A DNA stretch of 64,000 nucleotides from Hydrangea macrophylla (GCA_033977485.1 CM066988.1:30376001-30440000); one strand, 5' to 3'; shown: positions 24,085-36,803, counted from the first letter of the stretch. Translations and numbers: made by a program. The notes: a model not told the origin generated them from the letters alone.

Positions 24085-24180
24085 GAGTGAACATGCTAGA
24101 GTGAACATACCCAATGAATATTTTTTTTTGCCGAGTGAACATGCTAGAGTGAACATACCCAATGAATATTTTTTTTTGCC
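24085..24180 (+). repeat. Perfect 48-bp tandem duplication
   Basis: 24085-24132 and 24133-24180 are identical, each starting GAGTGAACATGCTAG and ending in a nine-T run plus GCC. The identity implies a very recent duplication. The rest of 23418-24340 shows no gene. Confidence 0.9.
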
Positions 24181-24340
24181 AAAAAAAATTCGCAGGTTGC
24201 CCCGCTGACTTGCACGCACCCCATTAACCCTCGGATTTTTTCAAGCAAAAAAAAATTTCACTGAGTATGTTCATTGATCAATCTACTCTGTTTACTCTAG
24301 AGCATGACCGTAACTATGTATATATATATATTAAAATGTA

Positions 24341-24632
24341 CTCCCTTCGTCCCATAATAAGTGTCCACATTTCCGTTTTTGGATGTCCCACAATAAGTGT
24401 CCATTTTCCTAAATTGGCATATGACTTTTACTTACTTTCCAAAACTACCCTTATAATAAAGACAAAGAAGCATTTATTTGTGGTCCCAAAACAAGCAAAA
24501 AGTCAAACACCCATCACATCTAAGGGTAAAATTGGAAAGTGACTCTTTAAAGAACCAAATAAATTAATATGATACAAATTTCTTAAACATTGTGCAAAAA
24601 GGAAGTGGACACTTATTATGGGACGGAGGGAG
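24341..24632. mobile_element. Stowaway-like MITE 2
   Basis: 292 bp with strong terminal inverted repeats (CTCCCTTCGTCCCATAATAA versus the inverted TTATTATGGGACGGAGGGAG, extending to about 28 bp) and TA target duplications at 24339-24340 and 24633-24634. It shares internal sequence with MITE 1 (GGATGTCCCANAAT, CAAAACTANCCTT). Confidence 0.92.
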
Positions 24633-24634
24633 TA

Positions 24635-26117
24635 TTTAATTAATTTTTTATTTTTATTACATGTTACTATAAATATTATTTATTTTATATGTTAACTTAA
24701 TTTAGTATTTAACTATGCAATTTTTATTAACAATTAAGTAGCAGAAAAAAGAAAAAGAAAAAGAAAAAAAAAAGGAAGAACTCAGTACAATTAAAACAAC
24801 AATACAACAAAAAGGGCACAATTGTCTTTTAGACATTCAAATTCACTTTTGCGTTATGTAATTAAACACTTACATAATTTAGTTTGCCACTATAATTACT
24901 TTTAAAATACATTATCCAAACACCACAACTACCAAAATCTACTTTGACCATAATCAATTCTGACAAACGCAATCGCAAATCAAAAGTTGTCCCAAAAAAA
25001 CCTCTCTCATGTACTGTGAAATATTGTCTCATGTGTATGTTGCTTATTTTTAGACGCCATGCCATGGAGTTTATTGAGGGTGTTTGTCAATGAGGCTCAG
25101 GTTCTAAAATGAAGATTTGGCACAAAACATGAGCACATATTGGGAATTACGGGAATACCAAGTAGGATTTTATTCCTTCTCACATATTTAAAAATATTAT
25201 ACTGTGATAATGCGATTTTTGTTGAAGAGATTTTTACGTGACTAGATGTATAATTTCTCTACGTTTAATAATATGAGTTTTATGAATTTTTATATTTGGT
25301 CTATTATTATATTATTATTTTATTTGTGTAACTGTATCAATGTGATGATATTACTAATTAGACTATAAGCACCTCACCGGGTCGATCGTAATAAGACCTA
25401 ACTTTGTCCCGTACCCGTACTCGGACATTAGAAATAATACCCGTTTGCATGTAGATCGAGATTGACAGCATGCAGAGGATATTTACACGTAAATTGAGGA
25501 AGTGGCACGAAACCCAAGGTGGGCCCACATGGCCAGCCACTTGGTGGCATATGCAACCCCCTAGACACATGTCACCACCTCATGTAGGACACTTGTCCTT
25601 GCATGTGCACATGCAAACATGCATAATGATATATAACCTCTTTCTTTCTCTATATAAGGATGCCTATATCCATGCATTACCCTCTTACTCACTTAAAAAT
25701 CTGCATATAGAGAGAGATAGAGGGAGGTTAGACTTATAGAGAGATAAAAGAGAAGTTAGGAGGAAAACCAAGAGTTGATCCTTCATTTTTTGTGAGCACC
25801 TTCATACCTATACTCATATACTTACATCCACACCACCATGAGGACCTAGAATCTGTAATAACAAGTGTTAGAAGACCTACAAAGAGTCCCTCGAAGAAGA
25901 AGATGTGCAGAATCAAAAGTAGAAGAAGAAGCAGAAGGAACATCCACCATTGAAGTTGAATTCAAGCTTCATTAAGCTCAAATCCAAAGCCCAAGCTGAA
26001 TTCTAAGCTTTGGTGAGTTTACTAACTCACTTTAGAACATATATAGTGTGTAGTAATGTCTAGTAAGTGCTTGATGTTGTTATTTTGAGGTTTCCATGCC
26101 ATGCAAGATAAATCTTC
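24635..26117. other. Non-coding AT-rich sequence
   Basis: No gene recognised. A fragment at 25207-25245 matches the LTR of element D. A TATA-like CTCTATATAAGGA at 25648-25660 is followed by GA-rich sequence that could be a retroelement leader, but no protein follows. Confidence 0.5.
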
Positions 26118-26394
26118 AAATCTGGGAAACAGACACTTTCAGCAGAACGTAGTTTAGTAACATGAACGTTTTGAGCAGCTCAAAAATCTTATTGAAGCTA
26201 GGTCTTTATGTAGAGAAAGCTAACTCATTTATCTAAAAATAACTCTTTTATAGCCCAGTCTAAAAATGAATCTTGCATAGGTGAAATGCAGATACAAAGC
26301 GGTACTATAAATCTGGGAAACAGAAACATTCAGCAGAACGTAGTTTAGTAAAATGAACGTTTGGACCAGCTCAAAAATCAGACTGAAGCTAGGT
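26118..26394 (+). repeat. 191-bp-period direct duplication
   Basis: AAATCTGGGAAACAGA...AAGCTAGGT at 26118-26205 recurs at 26309-26394 with a handful of differences. It is probably part of an unidentified LTR; no coding sequence. Confidence 0.7.
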
Positions 26395-26439
26395 TTTTTT
26401 TAACGTAGTTATTTTTTTTTTTTTTTGGAGAAAGCTAGG

Positions 26440-26951
26440 TTTTTCTGGAACATGCTATGTCGTAAGAAAAGTGATAAAATGAGTTTTTAAAGCAAAACCA
26501 GATGAAATCGTCGGCTCCCAGAGATCCTCGGAAGTCCCGAAAGTTCACGGAAAGTCCCTGTTGACCGGTTTGACCAAGGTTTGACCAGGTTTGACCAAAG
26601 TTTGACCAGGTTTGACCAAGGTTTGACAGAAATCGTCCAAATTCACTGAAAAGTTTTGAGATCATGCTGGATCATGTGAAAGGTACTAAAACGAGTTTCA
26701 AAAGAAAAACATACAAAAATGTCAGCTCCCGGGAGCTCCCAGAGGTTCCTAGAACTTTCTGGAGGTCCTTGATTTGACTAGTTTGACCAAAACTTGAATT
26801 TGAAACCGGAACACCGTATCATTTTTCAAACATTTTTCATGGATACTAGAGGTCAATAGCTTTCCAATGGTATGTCGCACATAATTTCTGGATTTAAAAC
26901 GAATTTATCATGAATTTTTGAAGGTAAAAAAAGACGATCAAATCGGCTTTG
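26440..26951 (+). mobile_element. Ogre-type LTR fragment with TTTGACCAGG minisatellite
   Basis: Reverse complement of the right part of LTR F (about 59210-59740). The two share the GGTTTGACCAAG/GGTTTGACCAGG minisatellite (26570-26628 here), GGAGCTCCC-type motifs and the GATCAAATCGGCTTT edge. The fragment stops abruptly at about 26951, where copia sequence begins. Confidence 0.85.
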
Positions 26952-27564
26952 CTATTGGCATGGTTAGTAGATATCAGTCTAATCCAGGGCAGAACATTGG
27001 ACTACGGTGAAAAATATTCTCAAGTACCTGAAAAGGACTCGAGACTATATGTTACTTTACCAAGCAGACAGTCTTGTACCCATTGGGTACATAGATTCTG
27101 ATTTCATATCAGATATGAATTCTAGAAAGTCTACCTCAAGACATGTGTTTACCCTAGGAGGTGGAGCCATTAGTTGGAAGAGTATGAAACAGTCATGTAT
27201 TGTTGATTCCACCATAGAAGTCAAGTATGTGGCTACTTCGGAAGCCACTAAGGAGGCCGTTTGGCTCAGAAACATCCTTATGGATCTAAGAGTAGTACCT
27301 GCAGTACAATCAGCTATTACCCTTTATTACGATAATAGCAGAGTGGTTGCTAACTCAAAGGATCCTTGGGCCCATAAGAAGGGAAAACGCATTAAGCTTA
27401 AGTATCACCTAATACGAGAGATCGTGCAAAGAGGTGATGTTGAAGTGACCAAGATAGCATCAGCAAATAACCTGACAGATCCTTTCACCAAGAGCTTACT
27501 GGCCAAGGCTTTTGATAGTCATGTAGAAGGGATAGGAGCGAGGTGTGTCGCATCATGGCTTTGA
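26952..27564 (+). pseudogene. Truncated Ty1/copia RT/RNase H end
   Basis: Copia polyprotein C-terminus. AIGMVSRYQSNPGQN is followed by a one-base deletion and then the open frame 27007-27564: VKYVATSEATKEAVWLRNIL, YDNSRVVANSKDPWAHKK and IASANNLTDPFTKSL, ending at 27564. RNase H Asp context IDSDFISDMNSRKSTS is present. Everything upstream of about 26952 is missing and replaced by the Ogre LTR fragment. GTGGGAGATT at 27571-27580 is the polypurine tract before its LTR. Confidence 0.88.
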
Positions 27565-27579
27565 GTCTAAGTGGGAGAT

Positions 27580-28853
27580 TGTTAGGGATATATACTAAAA
27601 GCCTTGCTTTATGTAGTTGATTTATTATTCATTTAATAAAATCAGTTAATCCATTTTTATGAGAATCTGTGTGGGAAATGTTTGTATTATATTGTTTATT
27701 TAATATTATGCATGTGTGTCTTTCATTCTACATAGTAGGTGATTTGGTGTGTAGAGTTCGGCTTACACACGGAAGATCACACCATCGGATCTTGTAGAAT
27801 GTAAGATTTTGGTTTACAGTCTTAGATGGTATTGGACACACCATTTGTAGGACTACAGCATGGTGTTATAGTAGGTTTGTCTTGACTGCAGAAAACGGTA
27901 TAGTTTCAACTCACCATGCTTGTACACTTTGTGTATTAAACAGGACCGACTTGGGGTAATTATCTTTATACTGACTTATACGATAATTAATAACTCATGA
28001 CTATTATGAGTGCCTATGCTCTAAATCCTAAGTTAATTTATAGACACATACATTTGATATTTACACTTTGATCCCTAAAAGGGTGAGATCCTTAAATGGG
28101 TCAATATCTCATTGGATTGGGTGACAATATTAATTGTGTGATGAATATTAATTAATGATGGAATCCATGTCTTAATTTTGGGATTGATGATATCCCCTTG
28201 AAAAAGCTTATAAGTTTTGATTATGTCAAACTCTGCAGGTGGATTTTGTATCCGACATATCAGATAAGTTAAGCAGAGGATCTCAAGGAATTTTAAGAGA
28301 TTAATTAAATATGATTGTCAGTAATTATATTTAATTAATGGATATCTGTAATCTTAACATTGGGAGATAATAAGTATTTAATAACATGGAGCTCGAAATT
28401 TATTTTTGAGATAAGGGTAGGAGTGCAATTATAATTCTTTAGTGGTATGAATTATAATTTATGAAAATAGAAATCTGATTCAGTTCGAATTAGGGTTTCC
28501 TAATTCCATAAGGAAGCCTATTCCTTATTGACTTCTTATGGTCTCTATCGTAGCCTAAATATATGTTGCTTTGGCTCTCTCTCAATTTGCGTTTTTCCAC
28601 CAAGAGTATTATAACTCGGAATAGAAAAGAGAGCGTAAAAAGATAGAGCAGAAACATAAAGGATTTCGAAGGAGCCCACACTCAGTTCGATATTCTGGCA
28701 GGAAAGGAATACGGTAGAAGATCGTGAGCTGTTATCGAGCCCGTGTTCTCGATTCGTTTACTACAGCAATCTGTTTTAGCAGTTTAAGGTAACCCTAGTT
28801 CCACCCTAATAGGGTTATTGTTGTTTTCACATAATTTTTGCAGTACCAACTTA
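27580..28853 (+). repeat. 3' LTR of the truncated copia
   Basis: Starts TGTTAGGGATATATAC directly after the polypurine tract. The right edge is set at the GCAGTACCAAC stretch (about 28853), a usual copia LTR ending, where the terminal CA looks mutated. About 1.27 kb; no protein. Confidence 0.7.
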
Positions 28854-28905
28854 TACACGTTGTCAGCGGATTCTTGGAACGCAGTTTCCTAATAGCGTCA
28901 GTGGC

Positions 28906-29359
28906 TAGGGCCGAGCTGTCGTCAGAGAAGGAGAAGGTCAAAGAAGCGACCTTGGAGCTTGGATTTGACCAGGCATTGGTTGATGCAAAGGGGAAGCAGA
29001 TTCAGCAGAACCTCTAGGCGAACCTTGAGCTTGCTGATGAGGTGGCATGACTGAAGGTATAATTGGAGACCTCCCAAGCTAGGGAGCCAGAGGTATTACC
29101 AGCTACAATTGCTCGGGATGTAGCTGAGAAGGTAGCCGAGGAGGAATTCGAAGCTGGATTCCTCCAAGGTTACGCGGACTTGAAGAGGCGGGCTGGCACT
29201 AATCACCCCGATTGAAACCTCTCGGCCTACATGAGGGTTGCGTCTGACTTTTGGGTAGATGAGTCTGCAGAGGGAGTTCCAGCAAATATGCTACCTGCCA
29301 CTTCTACTAAGGTGGTCGGGGAGACCGAGGCAATTGATGAGGCCGTAGTGGTGGACTAA
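28906..29359 (+). pseudogene. C-terminal tail of the antisense ORF of Tat-like element D
   Basis: Plus-strand frame with three stops: a coiled coil (VARAELSSEKEKVKEATLEL), then EEEFEAGFLQGYADLKRRAG, SAYMRVASDFWVDES and an acidic end VVVD at 29359. This is the coiled-coil tail usual for the antisense ORF of Tat elements. It lies left of the minus-strand pol of D, the right place and orientation. The N-terminal domain (compare 18660-19438) is missing, cut at the copia LTR. Confidence 0.65.
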
Positions 29360-30185
29360 TCCTCTTTTGCTCCCGAAAGTTTTGACCTTTGTAGTTTTTT
29401 TTTTTGTGTGTGTGTGTGGGGGGGGGGGGGGATGGAAGGCTATTACAATTGCCGCCCAGGCATTGTACTCCTTTTGAACTAGTAATGAAAAGGCCCTTTG
29501 AGGTCACCTTTTGTAGCAACTGCCCATATTTGATACTTTTAATGCTTGTGTTTGTTTAATTTGCCTTAGTCTAGTACCCCTGCCTTACAATAATAATTTA
29601 AACGTTATTTGGGAAGTTTCGACTCCTTTATGGACTTTGGCCTTTTGAGACTTGTAGATGCCCGGGATTGTCTAAGAATCCATTCATGAGCCTTATAAGT
29701 ACTCGGTTTATTTTAGGGAATCAACTAAGCGTTAATACTTAGTTAATTTTGAGACTTGAAGGTACTCGGGATTGTCCCACTCAGTCCCGGGCTCTTTTAA
29801 GTGCTCTTAGGCTTCCGTAGAGTTATTGTTATTTGCCCCCCAAGCCTATGCAAAGGTTTGATGTAGTGTGGAAAGATCTCTTTTAGGAAGCCGACCTAAA
29901 ACATTAGGGTTTTAGGGTCTTTTGACTCCCCTATCACAGGCCACCTAAGGGGTTAACCCCTTATCGTCGCATGTGCCCCTAAATGTGCTTTCTGCTTGTG
30001 TAAAGCGTGCCTCGGGACGTTCTGAGGTCTTTTTCCATAGCCAGATCGGTGGTCTTTTGGGTGCCCAGGGGAGATCGAGGGCTTTTCTATGGAAAACGTT
30101 GTTGCAATAAAGTTAATTTTATTGATTCTTCCAAAACTGTTGAGGGCTCGAAAACAGTTACTCGGGAAATCAAGCATGTACTAGC
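29360..30185 (-). mobile_element. Spacer between antisense ORF and pol in element D
   Basis: No coding sequence. Repeated ACTCGGGATTGTC/GCCTTTTGAGACTTG-type phrases resemble the 3' region of element E (41450-42260). Contains a T/G run near 29393-29430. Confidence 0.5.
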
Positions 30186-31131
30186 CTAATCTACTGGTAA
30201 TACTTGCGTAGATGCTCCACGTTCCATGGATGTGATAGCTCTCGTCCTTCCATAGTTTAAAGCTAGTAACCCCAGACGGCTTACTCGAGTGTCCACATAT
30301 GGACCCTTCCATTTGGGTTCGAGCTTTCCATAGCCTATAACCGTGGTAGATTGACTCACCACTTTAAGAACGAGGTCCCCCACCTGGAAGCTACGGTGTT
30401 TCACCTTGCTGTTGAAGTACTGTAAGGCCTTCTGCTAGTAGGCCACCATCCTTATATAAGCCCGATCCCTCTTTTCCTCAATTAGATCGAGCCCAGAACT
30501 GAGCAATCTGTCCTTCTCCTCGGCGTTGAAGTTGCCTACTCTATATGTTTCTAGGTTAAGCTCGGTCAGGACTACCAGTTTGAACCCATATGTGAGCGAG
30601 AACAAGGTCTAACCTGTTGAGGATTGGGGGGTCATGCGGTAGGCCCACAAGAGGCTTTCTAACTCTTCTGCCCACAACCTTTTAGCATTTTCCAGTCTTG
30701 TCTTGATAGACACTAGGATCGTTCGGTTGGTTACCTCGGCCAGCCAGTTAGCTTGAGGATGCTCTAGTGAGGAATAGTGGTTGGAAATGCCATAACCCGA
30801 GTAGAACTATCTAAAAACTGGTGTATCGAACTACCTTTCGCTATCACTAACAAGTGCTTGAGGAATTCCAAACCTGCTGAGGATTTTCCTCTCGATGAAA
30901 TTTTCTATCCTTTTCTCTGAAATAGTTGCTAATGGCTCGGTCTCCACCCACATACTGAAGTAATCCACCGCAATTACTATATCAATGCCCCACTGCACAA
31001 TGGCCAAGACCTGAGGATTAAAGTTTGATTTTTTGTCGGGGCAGAGGACATTTTAGCATGGCAATTATCGCACCTCTTGACATAATCCTCGGAGTCTTGA
31101 ACCATAGTAGGCCAGAAGTAACCTTGGAGTA
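30186..31131 (-). pseudogene. Integrase remnant of element D
   Basis: Minus strand. The catalytic region near 31000-30930 reads VQWGIDIV joined directly to IAVDYFSMWVETEPLAT. The segment normally between the first Asp motif and the AVDYFTKWVEAEPL-type motif has been deleted. The C-terminal domain (30404-30186) has FQVGDLVLK and KLEPKWKGPY. Stops and shifts throughout. Ty3/gypsy Tat-type integrase order is preserved (integrase last in pol). Confidence 0.8.
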
Positions 31132-31136
31132 GTGAC

Positions 31137-31562
31137 ACGCTTAGAGAGTTGTGTGCGCTTGTGTGCTATACCCAAGTATAGGTAATCGTGCAAGTAGTAA
31201 TCTGGTTAAGACCAGGTCGATCCCACAGGGAAGGTTAATAATTAAATACCTAGATTAATCTCTAAGAGGAAAATAAAAAATCAATATTCGAAAGGTTGTA
31301 GAACACAAAGTTCAACGAAGTGACTATTACTAAAGCAACTAAATTAAACTAACAATTAACTAATTAAATAGAGTGATATTTTAAAACGGGTTTTTACTCA
31401 ATAAAAGGAAGTATTGGGATTACACAAAACCACCGTGACCTAGCCATCTACCATGAAATTACATTTAGGCTCTAAGGAGTGTGTCTATCTACAGTATTCT
31501 GTATTTTACAAATACCCCCGCTTGTCAAGTAGAGCTCTTTTAAACAGTGGCCAACCTCCTAT
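31137..31562. mobile_element. 426-bp insertion of unknown class in the D pol gene
   Basis: AT-rich sequence unrelated to pol, bounded by GTGAC at 31132-31136 and 31563-31567. Near its left end: AAGTATAGGTAATCGTGCAAG and TCGATCCCACAGGGAAGG. No terminal inverted repeat and no TG...CA ends seen. The 5-bp flanking match could be a target duplication. Confidence 0.5.
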
Positions 31563-31628
31563 GTGACTCCCACAAACTTCCTTGTGTATTTCTGCGAGGA
31601 TATCATTAACTTGTGTAGGATGAACACA

Positions 31629-32483
31629 TCAAAGGTAAGGGATCGTGTACCCTCTTCTGTACGAGACGCCATTGATGAGATGATACTTTACTGCTCGGTA
31701 TCTAATGCGTATGGCTTCGAACTTTTTAGTCAGGAGCCCTCCGGTACTTAGGAAGGTGGTTATGCGATCCATCCATATCGGGCCTTGATCTACTAGTTCG
31801 ATGTCCATACCTTCCCGAGGTGTCATACTGGGCTCAGGGTGGTAGTTCACTCGGATCCCCTGGAGTTCTGTTTCGGAGGATGAGGCCAGATGTGCCAACT
31901 TATCTGCCTCAACGTTTTCTTCTCTAGGGATCTATGTGATCGATAATCCTTTGAGTTTTCCAATAACCTACTGACCTCTTACTGCTATAAGACCTGATCG
32001 ACCACAAGCAGTGAATTATTGAACTCCCATGCTTGATGGGCTTCATGGAAGTGGCCAGTTGCAGCCCGGCTAGCAATGCTTCATACTCCTTCTGATTATT
32101 AGAGGCCTCGAACCCGAACCTTAAGCCATATTCGATCTAAAACCCCTCGGGGTGGTTATGATGATTCCCGCTCCACTCTGTTGACTGTATAAGGACTCGT
32201 CAATGTACAGTACCCAAGGTGGGATTGATGTCTATAACCCTAGTGGCAGGTCGGGTTGTAATGGTTTCTCATTCGGATCCTTCGGATATGTAAACTCTAC
32301 AAGAATGTCCGACATGGCTTGACCTTTGATTGCTATTCTTAGCCTATACACAACATCAAATCTTCTAACTCGAAGGACCACTTCATCAGCCGACCAGATG
32401 TCACTGCCTGGGATAAAATTCTTCGTAGAGGTTGGTCGGTGAGAACAACTATAGTGTGGGCCGAGAAATAGGACCGAAGACAC
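31629..32483 (-). pseudogene. RNase H and linker remnant of element D
   Basis: Minus strand. 32483-32232 gives the start of RNase H (RRFDVVYRLRIAIKGQAMSD, ILVEFTYP). 31898-31629 gives the linker before integrase (MAHLASSSETELQG, PIWMDRITTFLSTG, YHLINGVSYRRGY). Frames are broken between them. Confidence 0.75.
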
Positions 32484-32667
32484 CTTGCCAAGGTAACGAG
32501 TGCAAAAGCCATTTTTTTTATACGTGAATATCTGGTCTCTGTGCCTTGCAGGGCTTGGTTGGTGTACTACACCAGATTCTTGATCCCATGCTCTTTCTTA
32601 ACTAGTGTTGAGCTGACAGCTGACAGAGATACTACCAGATATAGGAACTCCTCTCCCTAAGTCAGCG

Positions 32668-34260
32668 TTAAGAGTAAAGGGGGTGAGGCCAAACACTTTT
32701 ATAATTCCTAGAATGCCCTCTCACACTCTTCTGACCACTTTTACAGAGGATTTTGAAGAATGGCAAACACCGATCGGTAGCTCGGGAAACAAATATATTC
32801 AGTATCGTTACTCGTCCCGCCAAACTATGAACTTCTTTAGTTGACCTGGGGGATCGCATGTTGATGATTGCCTGCATCTTCTCTGGATTGGCTTCGATTC
32901 CCCGCCTGGTCACTATATGTCCCAAGAACTTGCTGGAGGAGACACCGAAGGCATACTTGGCTAGATTCAGCTTCATCTGGTACTTTTTTAAGATATTAAA
33001 AGTCTCACTTAGGTGTTGAAGATGATTCGACTCCTGCGTGCATACATTTCCATGCTTCTCCCAATCAAGGTTTTGAACATAAGATTGACCAATCATTGAT
33101 AGGTTGCCTCTGCGTAATTTAGCCTGAAAGGCATCACTTGGTAGCAATAAGTACCTTGATCGGTGATGAATGAGGTATTTTTTTCATCCCCGGGGAACAT
33201 TCGGATTTGGTTGTACCTTGAGTAGGCATCCATAAAAAAGAGCAAGGCGTGAGCTGCTATTGAATCCACTATGAGGTCTATCCTTGGCAGATGATAGTAG
33301 TCATTGGGGCAAGCTTTATTTAGATCTGTGAAGTCCACACAGAGCTTCCACTTTTCTTGACTAGGACCACGTTAGCTAACCAGTCAGGATACTACACTTT
33401 CTTGATCGACTTGGCTTTGAGCAATTTCCTGACCTCTTTACTAACGGCCTCCTATTTTTCTTGAGCCATTCCCCTCTTCTTTTGATTGATGGGGCAGAAA
33501 TCTGGTCAAGATTGAGTCAGTGGGACATGTTACAGGGGTCGATTCCTAGCATGTTCTCATGACACCTTACAAACACGTCTTGATTCTGTCTAAGGAATTA
33601 GACCAATTTTTCGTGAAGCTCGGGTATGAGGAGGGAACCGATCTTGACCATTCAATCAAGAAATCGACCATCCAGAACCATTGAGATGAGTTCTACGACC
33701 GTCCCTACTTGGTCTTCATTATCCCTCGGATCCAATTCTTCGACGTTCAGAGATTCTGACAGAGCATCTTTCCAGAGTGAGTTGACATAGTAGTGTCAAG
33801 CAGTTATCTGGTCCCATTTCAGTATTCTGGCCCCTTTAGGGATAGGAAACTTGCTAACGAGGCTGTAGGTTGACATGAGTGCCCTAGCCCGTTTGAGAGT
33901 AGGTCTCCCAAGTATGACATTTAGGCAGAAGGTACTTCTTCAAACCACGAATTTGGAAAGTCCCGAGGCCTACTGAGGGTGCCCCCCATAATGACTGGTA
34001 ACTTTATCACTCTAAGCTATTGTGTGCTTGACCCGTTGAACCCGACCAGAGGCATAGCAATCGGTCAAAGTCTCTCTTTGGGAATCCTGAGCTAATCAAA
34101 TGCTAGGGCAAAGAGTATATCAGAAGAATTATTGGTGTCCTTTTGACTAAGTAGTTGGCAATGAGAAGTGCTACAACCAGGGGGTCGTCATGAGGAAGGT
34201 GAATGCCTTCGAGGTCACTAGATGAGTAGGTGAACAAGTCTGTCTGCGCAGGGTCTACAG
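32668..34260 (-). pseudogene. Protease and reverse transcriptase remnant of element D
   Basis: Ty3/gypsy RT on the minus strand. 33338-33093 holds MDFTDLNKACPNDYYHLPRI and FFMDAYSRYNQIRMFPGDE (the family usually has a Gly where Arg stands). 33147-32668 holds KYQMKLNLAKYAFGVSSSKF and FLGHIVTRRGIEANPEKM. Between VQNLDWEKHGNV and ESNHLQHLSETF the YVDD catalytic motif is missing, a deletion that alone would abolish activity. 33339-34260 should be protease and RT start; only scattered similarity can be read. Confidence 0.8.
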
Positions 34261-34291
34261 GCCAGACAAATACAAATTCTAATCAGGACAC

Positions 34292-35271
34292 TCAAGCATG
34301 TCTCTTCCTGGCTGATTGTGATTCTCCTCCACCTGATGTCCTCCCAGAGACCACGTTGATATTATCGAGGGGTTGTTGCTTAGGAGGGAGGTTATCCTGC
34401 TGAGGTTGTCTATTATTGGTGATAAACTCGGCTAGATGGCCCTTCTCAATCAGCTTCTTAATTACAACCTTCAACTTGAAGCAATCCTCCGTGTCATGGC
34501 CATAATCCTTGTGGTAGCGACATTACTTATCTCGATTTCTTATCTCGGGCAAGCACTTTAGCTTGGTCGGGTTTTTGAGTAGATCCTAGGCTTCCACTGC
34601 GGCCATGACCTCTTCTATAGGTTGGGAGAGAGGAGTGAACGACATCGGGGCTTGATCCCGATCACCCTTCTACTGACCCTTCCGGGTTTTTTTTTCTATT
34701 GTTCTTCTTGGGTTGATCTTGCTTCCCTTTACTTCTCGAAGGCTTGTTATCTACGTACCTAGGGTCTTTTGTCTTTAAGAACTCTTCAGTGTCAACATAT
34801 TTTCCAACCCTCTTTATGAGTTTAACCAAGGTTTTCGGTCAATTTCTGTGAAACAACGTGGCGCAGTTGGTGTGCTGAACCCCTGAGTAGAAGGAGGTAA
34901 TAACGATCATTCAGATGGTAGACCTTGAGCTTCTCCTGGTTTAACTGATTGATGAATTCCTTGAGAGACTCATTCTTCCTTTACCTGACCTCGGCTTTAG
35001 TGAATAGAACCACTGGGTTGCCAGGCCCTTCAAGTTACTGGAGAAGGCTTAATAATGGAGCTCGTATGAGTTGGTGGTGTGAACCATTTGGAATTTGTAG
35101 GCACGAACATGATCCACCGGGCAACCCAGTCCGCTGTATGATTCCATCTAGGGCATCTAGAACTTATGAGGGATGGTGAAGCTGGTGATTTATGTAATAA
35201 AGGGGGACTCGGTATCTATGCAATGTGATTATAGGCCGACTTCTAGTTGATGTCTTTAGCCATGTCTGTGG
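34292..35271 (-). pseudogene. gag C-terminal two thirds of element D
   Basis: Heavily broken gag. 34474-34292 matches the end of gag A (IKKLIEKGHLAEFITNNRQP versus KLIEQGHLTEFVTADRRP). 34480-35271 aligns with the gag cores of A and E only through multiple frames. The frame continues across solo LTR G into 38231-38727. Confidence 0.7.
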
Positions 35272-36803
35272 ATATCGTAATTTTCTTACCCACAACCTTT
35301 TTATTTTAAAGCGATTGTTCAATTCAAAACGTAAAGAGTCGCAACTTAATTTTTTTAAAAGGAAAATTAAAAAACCATTTTAAAGCAAACTGATCTTTTA
35401 AGAAACCAGAGACTTTCTAGGTCCGGGGATTATGGAATGAGAGGGAAAGGAACCCGGCGGACTAAAACACCCCCTCTCATCCTATCTCACGATAGGTCTC
35501 TATTTGACATCCTTTTAACCGAATTAATAATCTAAGCGTATCCTCAACTAATACGTATGTATAAATATACATCACAAAAGCATGTCTAAATGGTGTAAGA
35601 TTGCTAATGACAAAATATCATTCAAAAATCACATAATTCATTTAGCAAGCAACATGGTATGCAATAGGAAAGAAGGGAACTTACCCGTGATCCAGCCGAG
35701 ATATTAAACGTGCAATGCATACAATGAAAGAAAATCCTAGAAAAAGAGTCTATAATTCAAATATACAAATAAAGAAAGACTTATTTCTAAGGTGTCGTTC
35801 ATGGGGTCGAAAACTCAATAAAAATGATAAATAAACAAAACCAGAGAAAGGTTTGAGGAAATGTACCTCGAAAGCGCTACAAAACAAAGGGTTAGTCGAC
35901 ATATTTTAAACAAAACACATCATTGAACTCCAAAGTAACAAATCCTAACACAAGGTGAATTCTATTTACAAGTATCAACCTACATAAATGAATGCACATG
36001 AACACATGAGTATGAATGAAATAAAGCTATGAACATTTCTTTGATTTGGATCATTTAGCCTCTAGTTTTAAGCTTAACGAATCTTTATTGGAGTATAGTA
36101 TGAAACCTAGTTGAAGAAAGAATCATTTGAACCATTATTTACAAAGTTTATCAAATCTGTCACCAGATTCAGGAATTTCCAGAGAGCAGACCTGAACTTC
36201 AAGAAAATAAAAAGCATACTTACAATGGTTGGATCTTTATGATTTTTGAGTATTGTATGCCCCTGTGAGTCTAGTTTCTAACCCAAAAAGAAAATCAAGG
36301 TTTGAACGGTTAGATCTCTGGAAAATGGGCAAAAACAAGACATCACTCAGAGACTTACAACTCTCTGTCCAGAGATATTGTATGATTTTCTAAAAATAGT
36401 AAACGAATCTAAATTGCTTCATTCTTTTTAGGAAACCTTCCTAACACATTAAACTACATAAAAAATTGTATTTGAAGTTGAAAATGCTTGGTTAGGGCCC
36501 TTTTTTACTAATTTCAAAAGGGTGTTACTGTTCTGGAAATCTGAACAGATTATTGTAAACTCACAAAGCTCATGACCAAACCACTCTAAACACAAAATCT
36601 CATTAAAACAAAAATTACAGTGGTAGAACTTTGTATTATTGACATTTTCCAGTTGGTTTCATTCAATCCCAACGGTCTGATATTGAACTAAAAATCCTTG
36701 ATCAAAGGTGGCCATTGACTTCACTGCACCATTTGTTCAAGTTCAACTTAGTTGGTTAACTCCAACTACTAAACCATAAAGTTGGGCTTAATCCAAACTA
36801 CTT

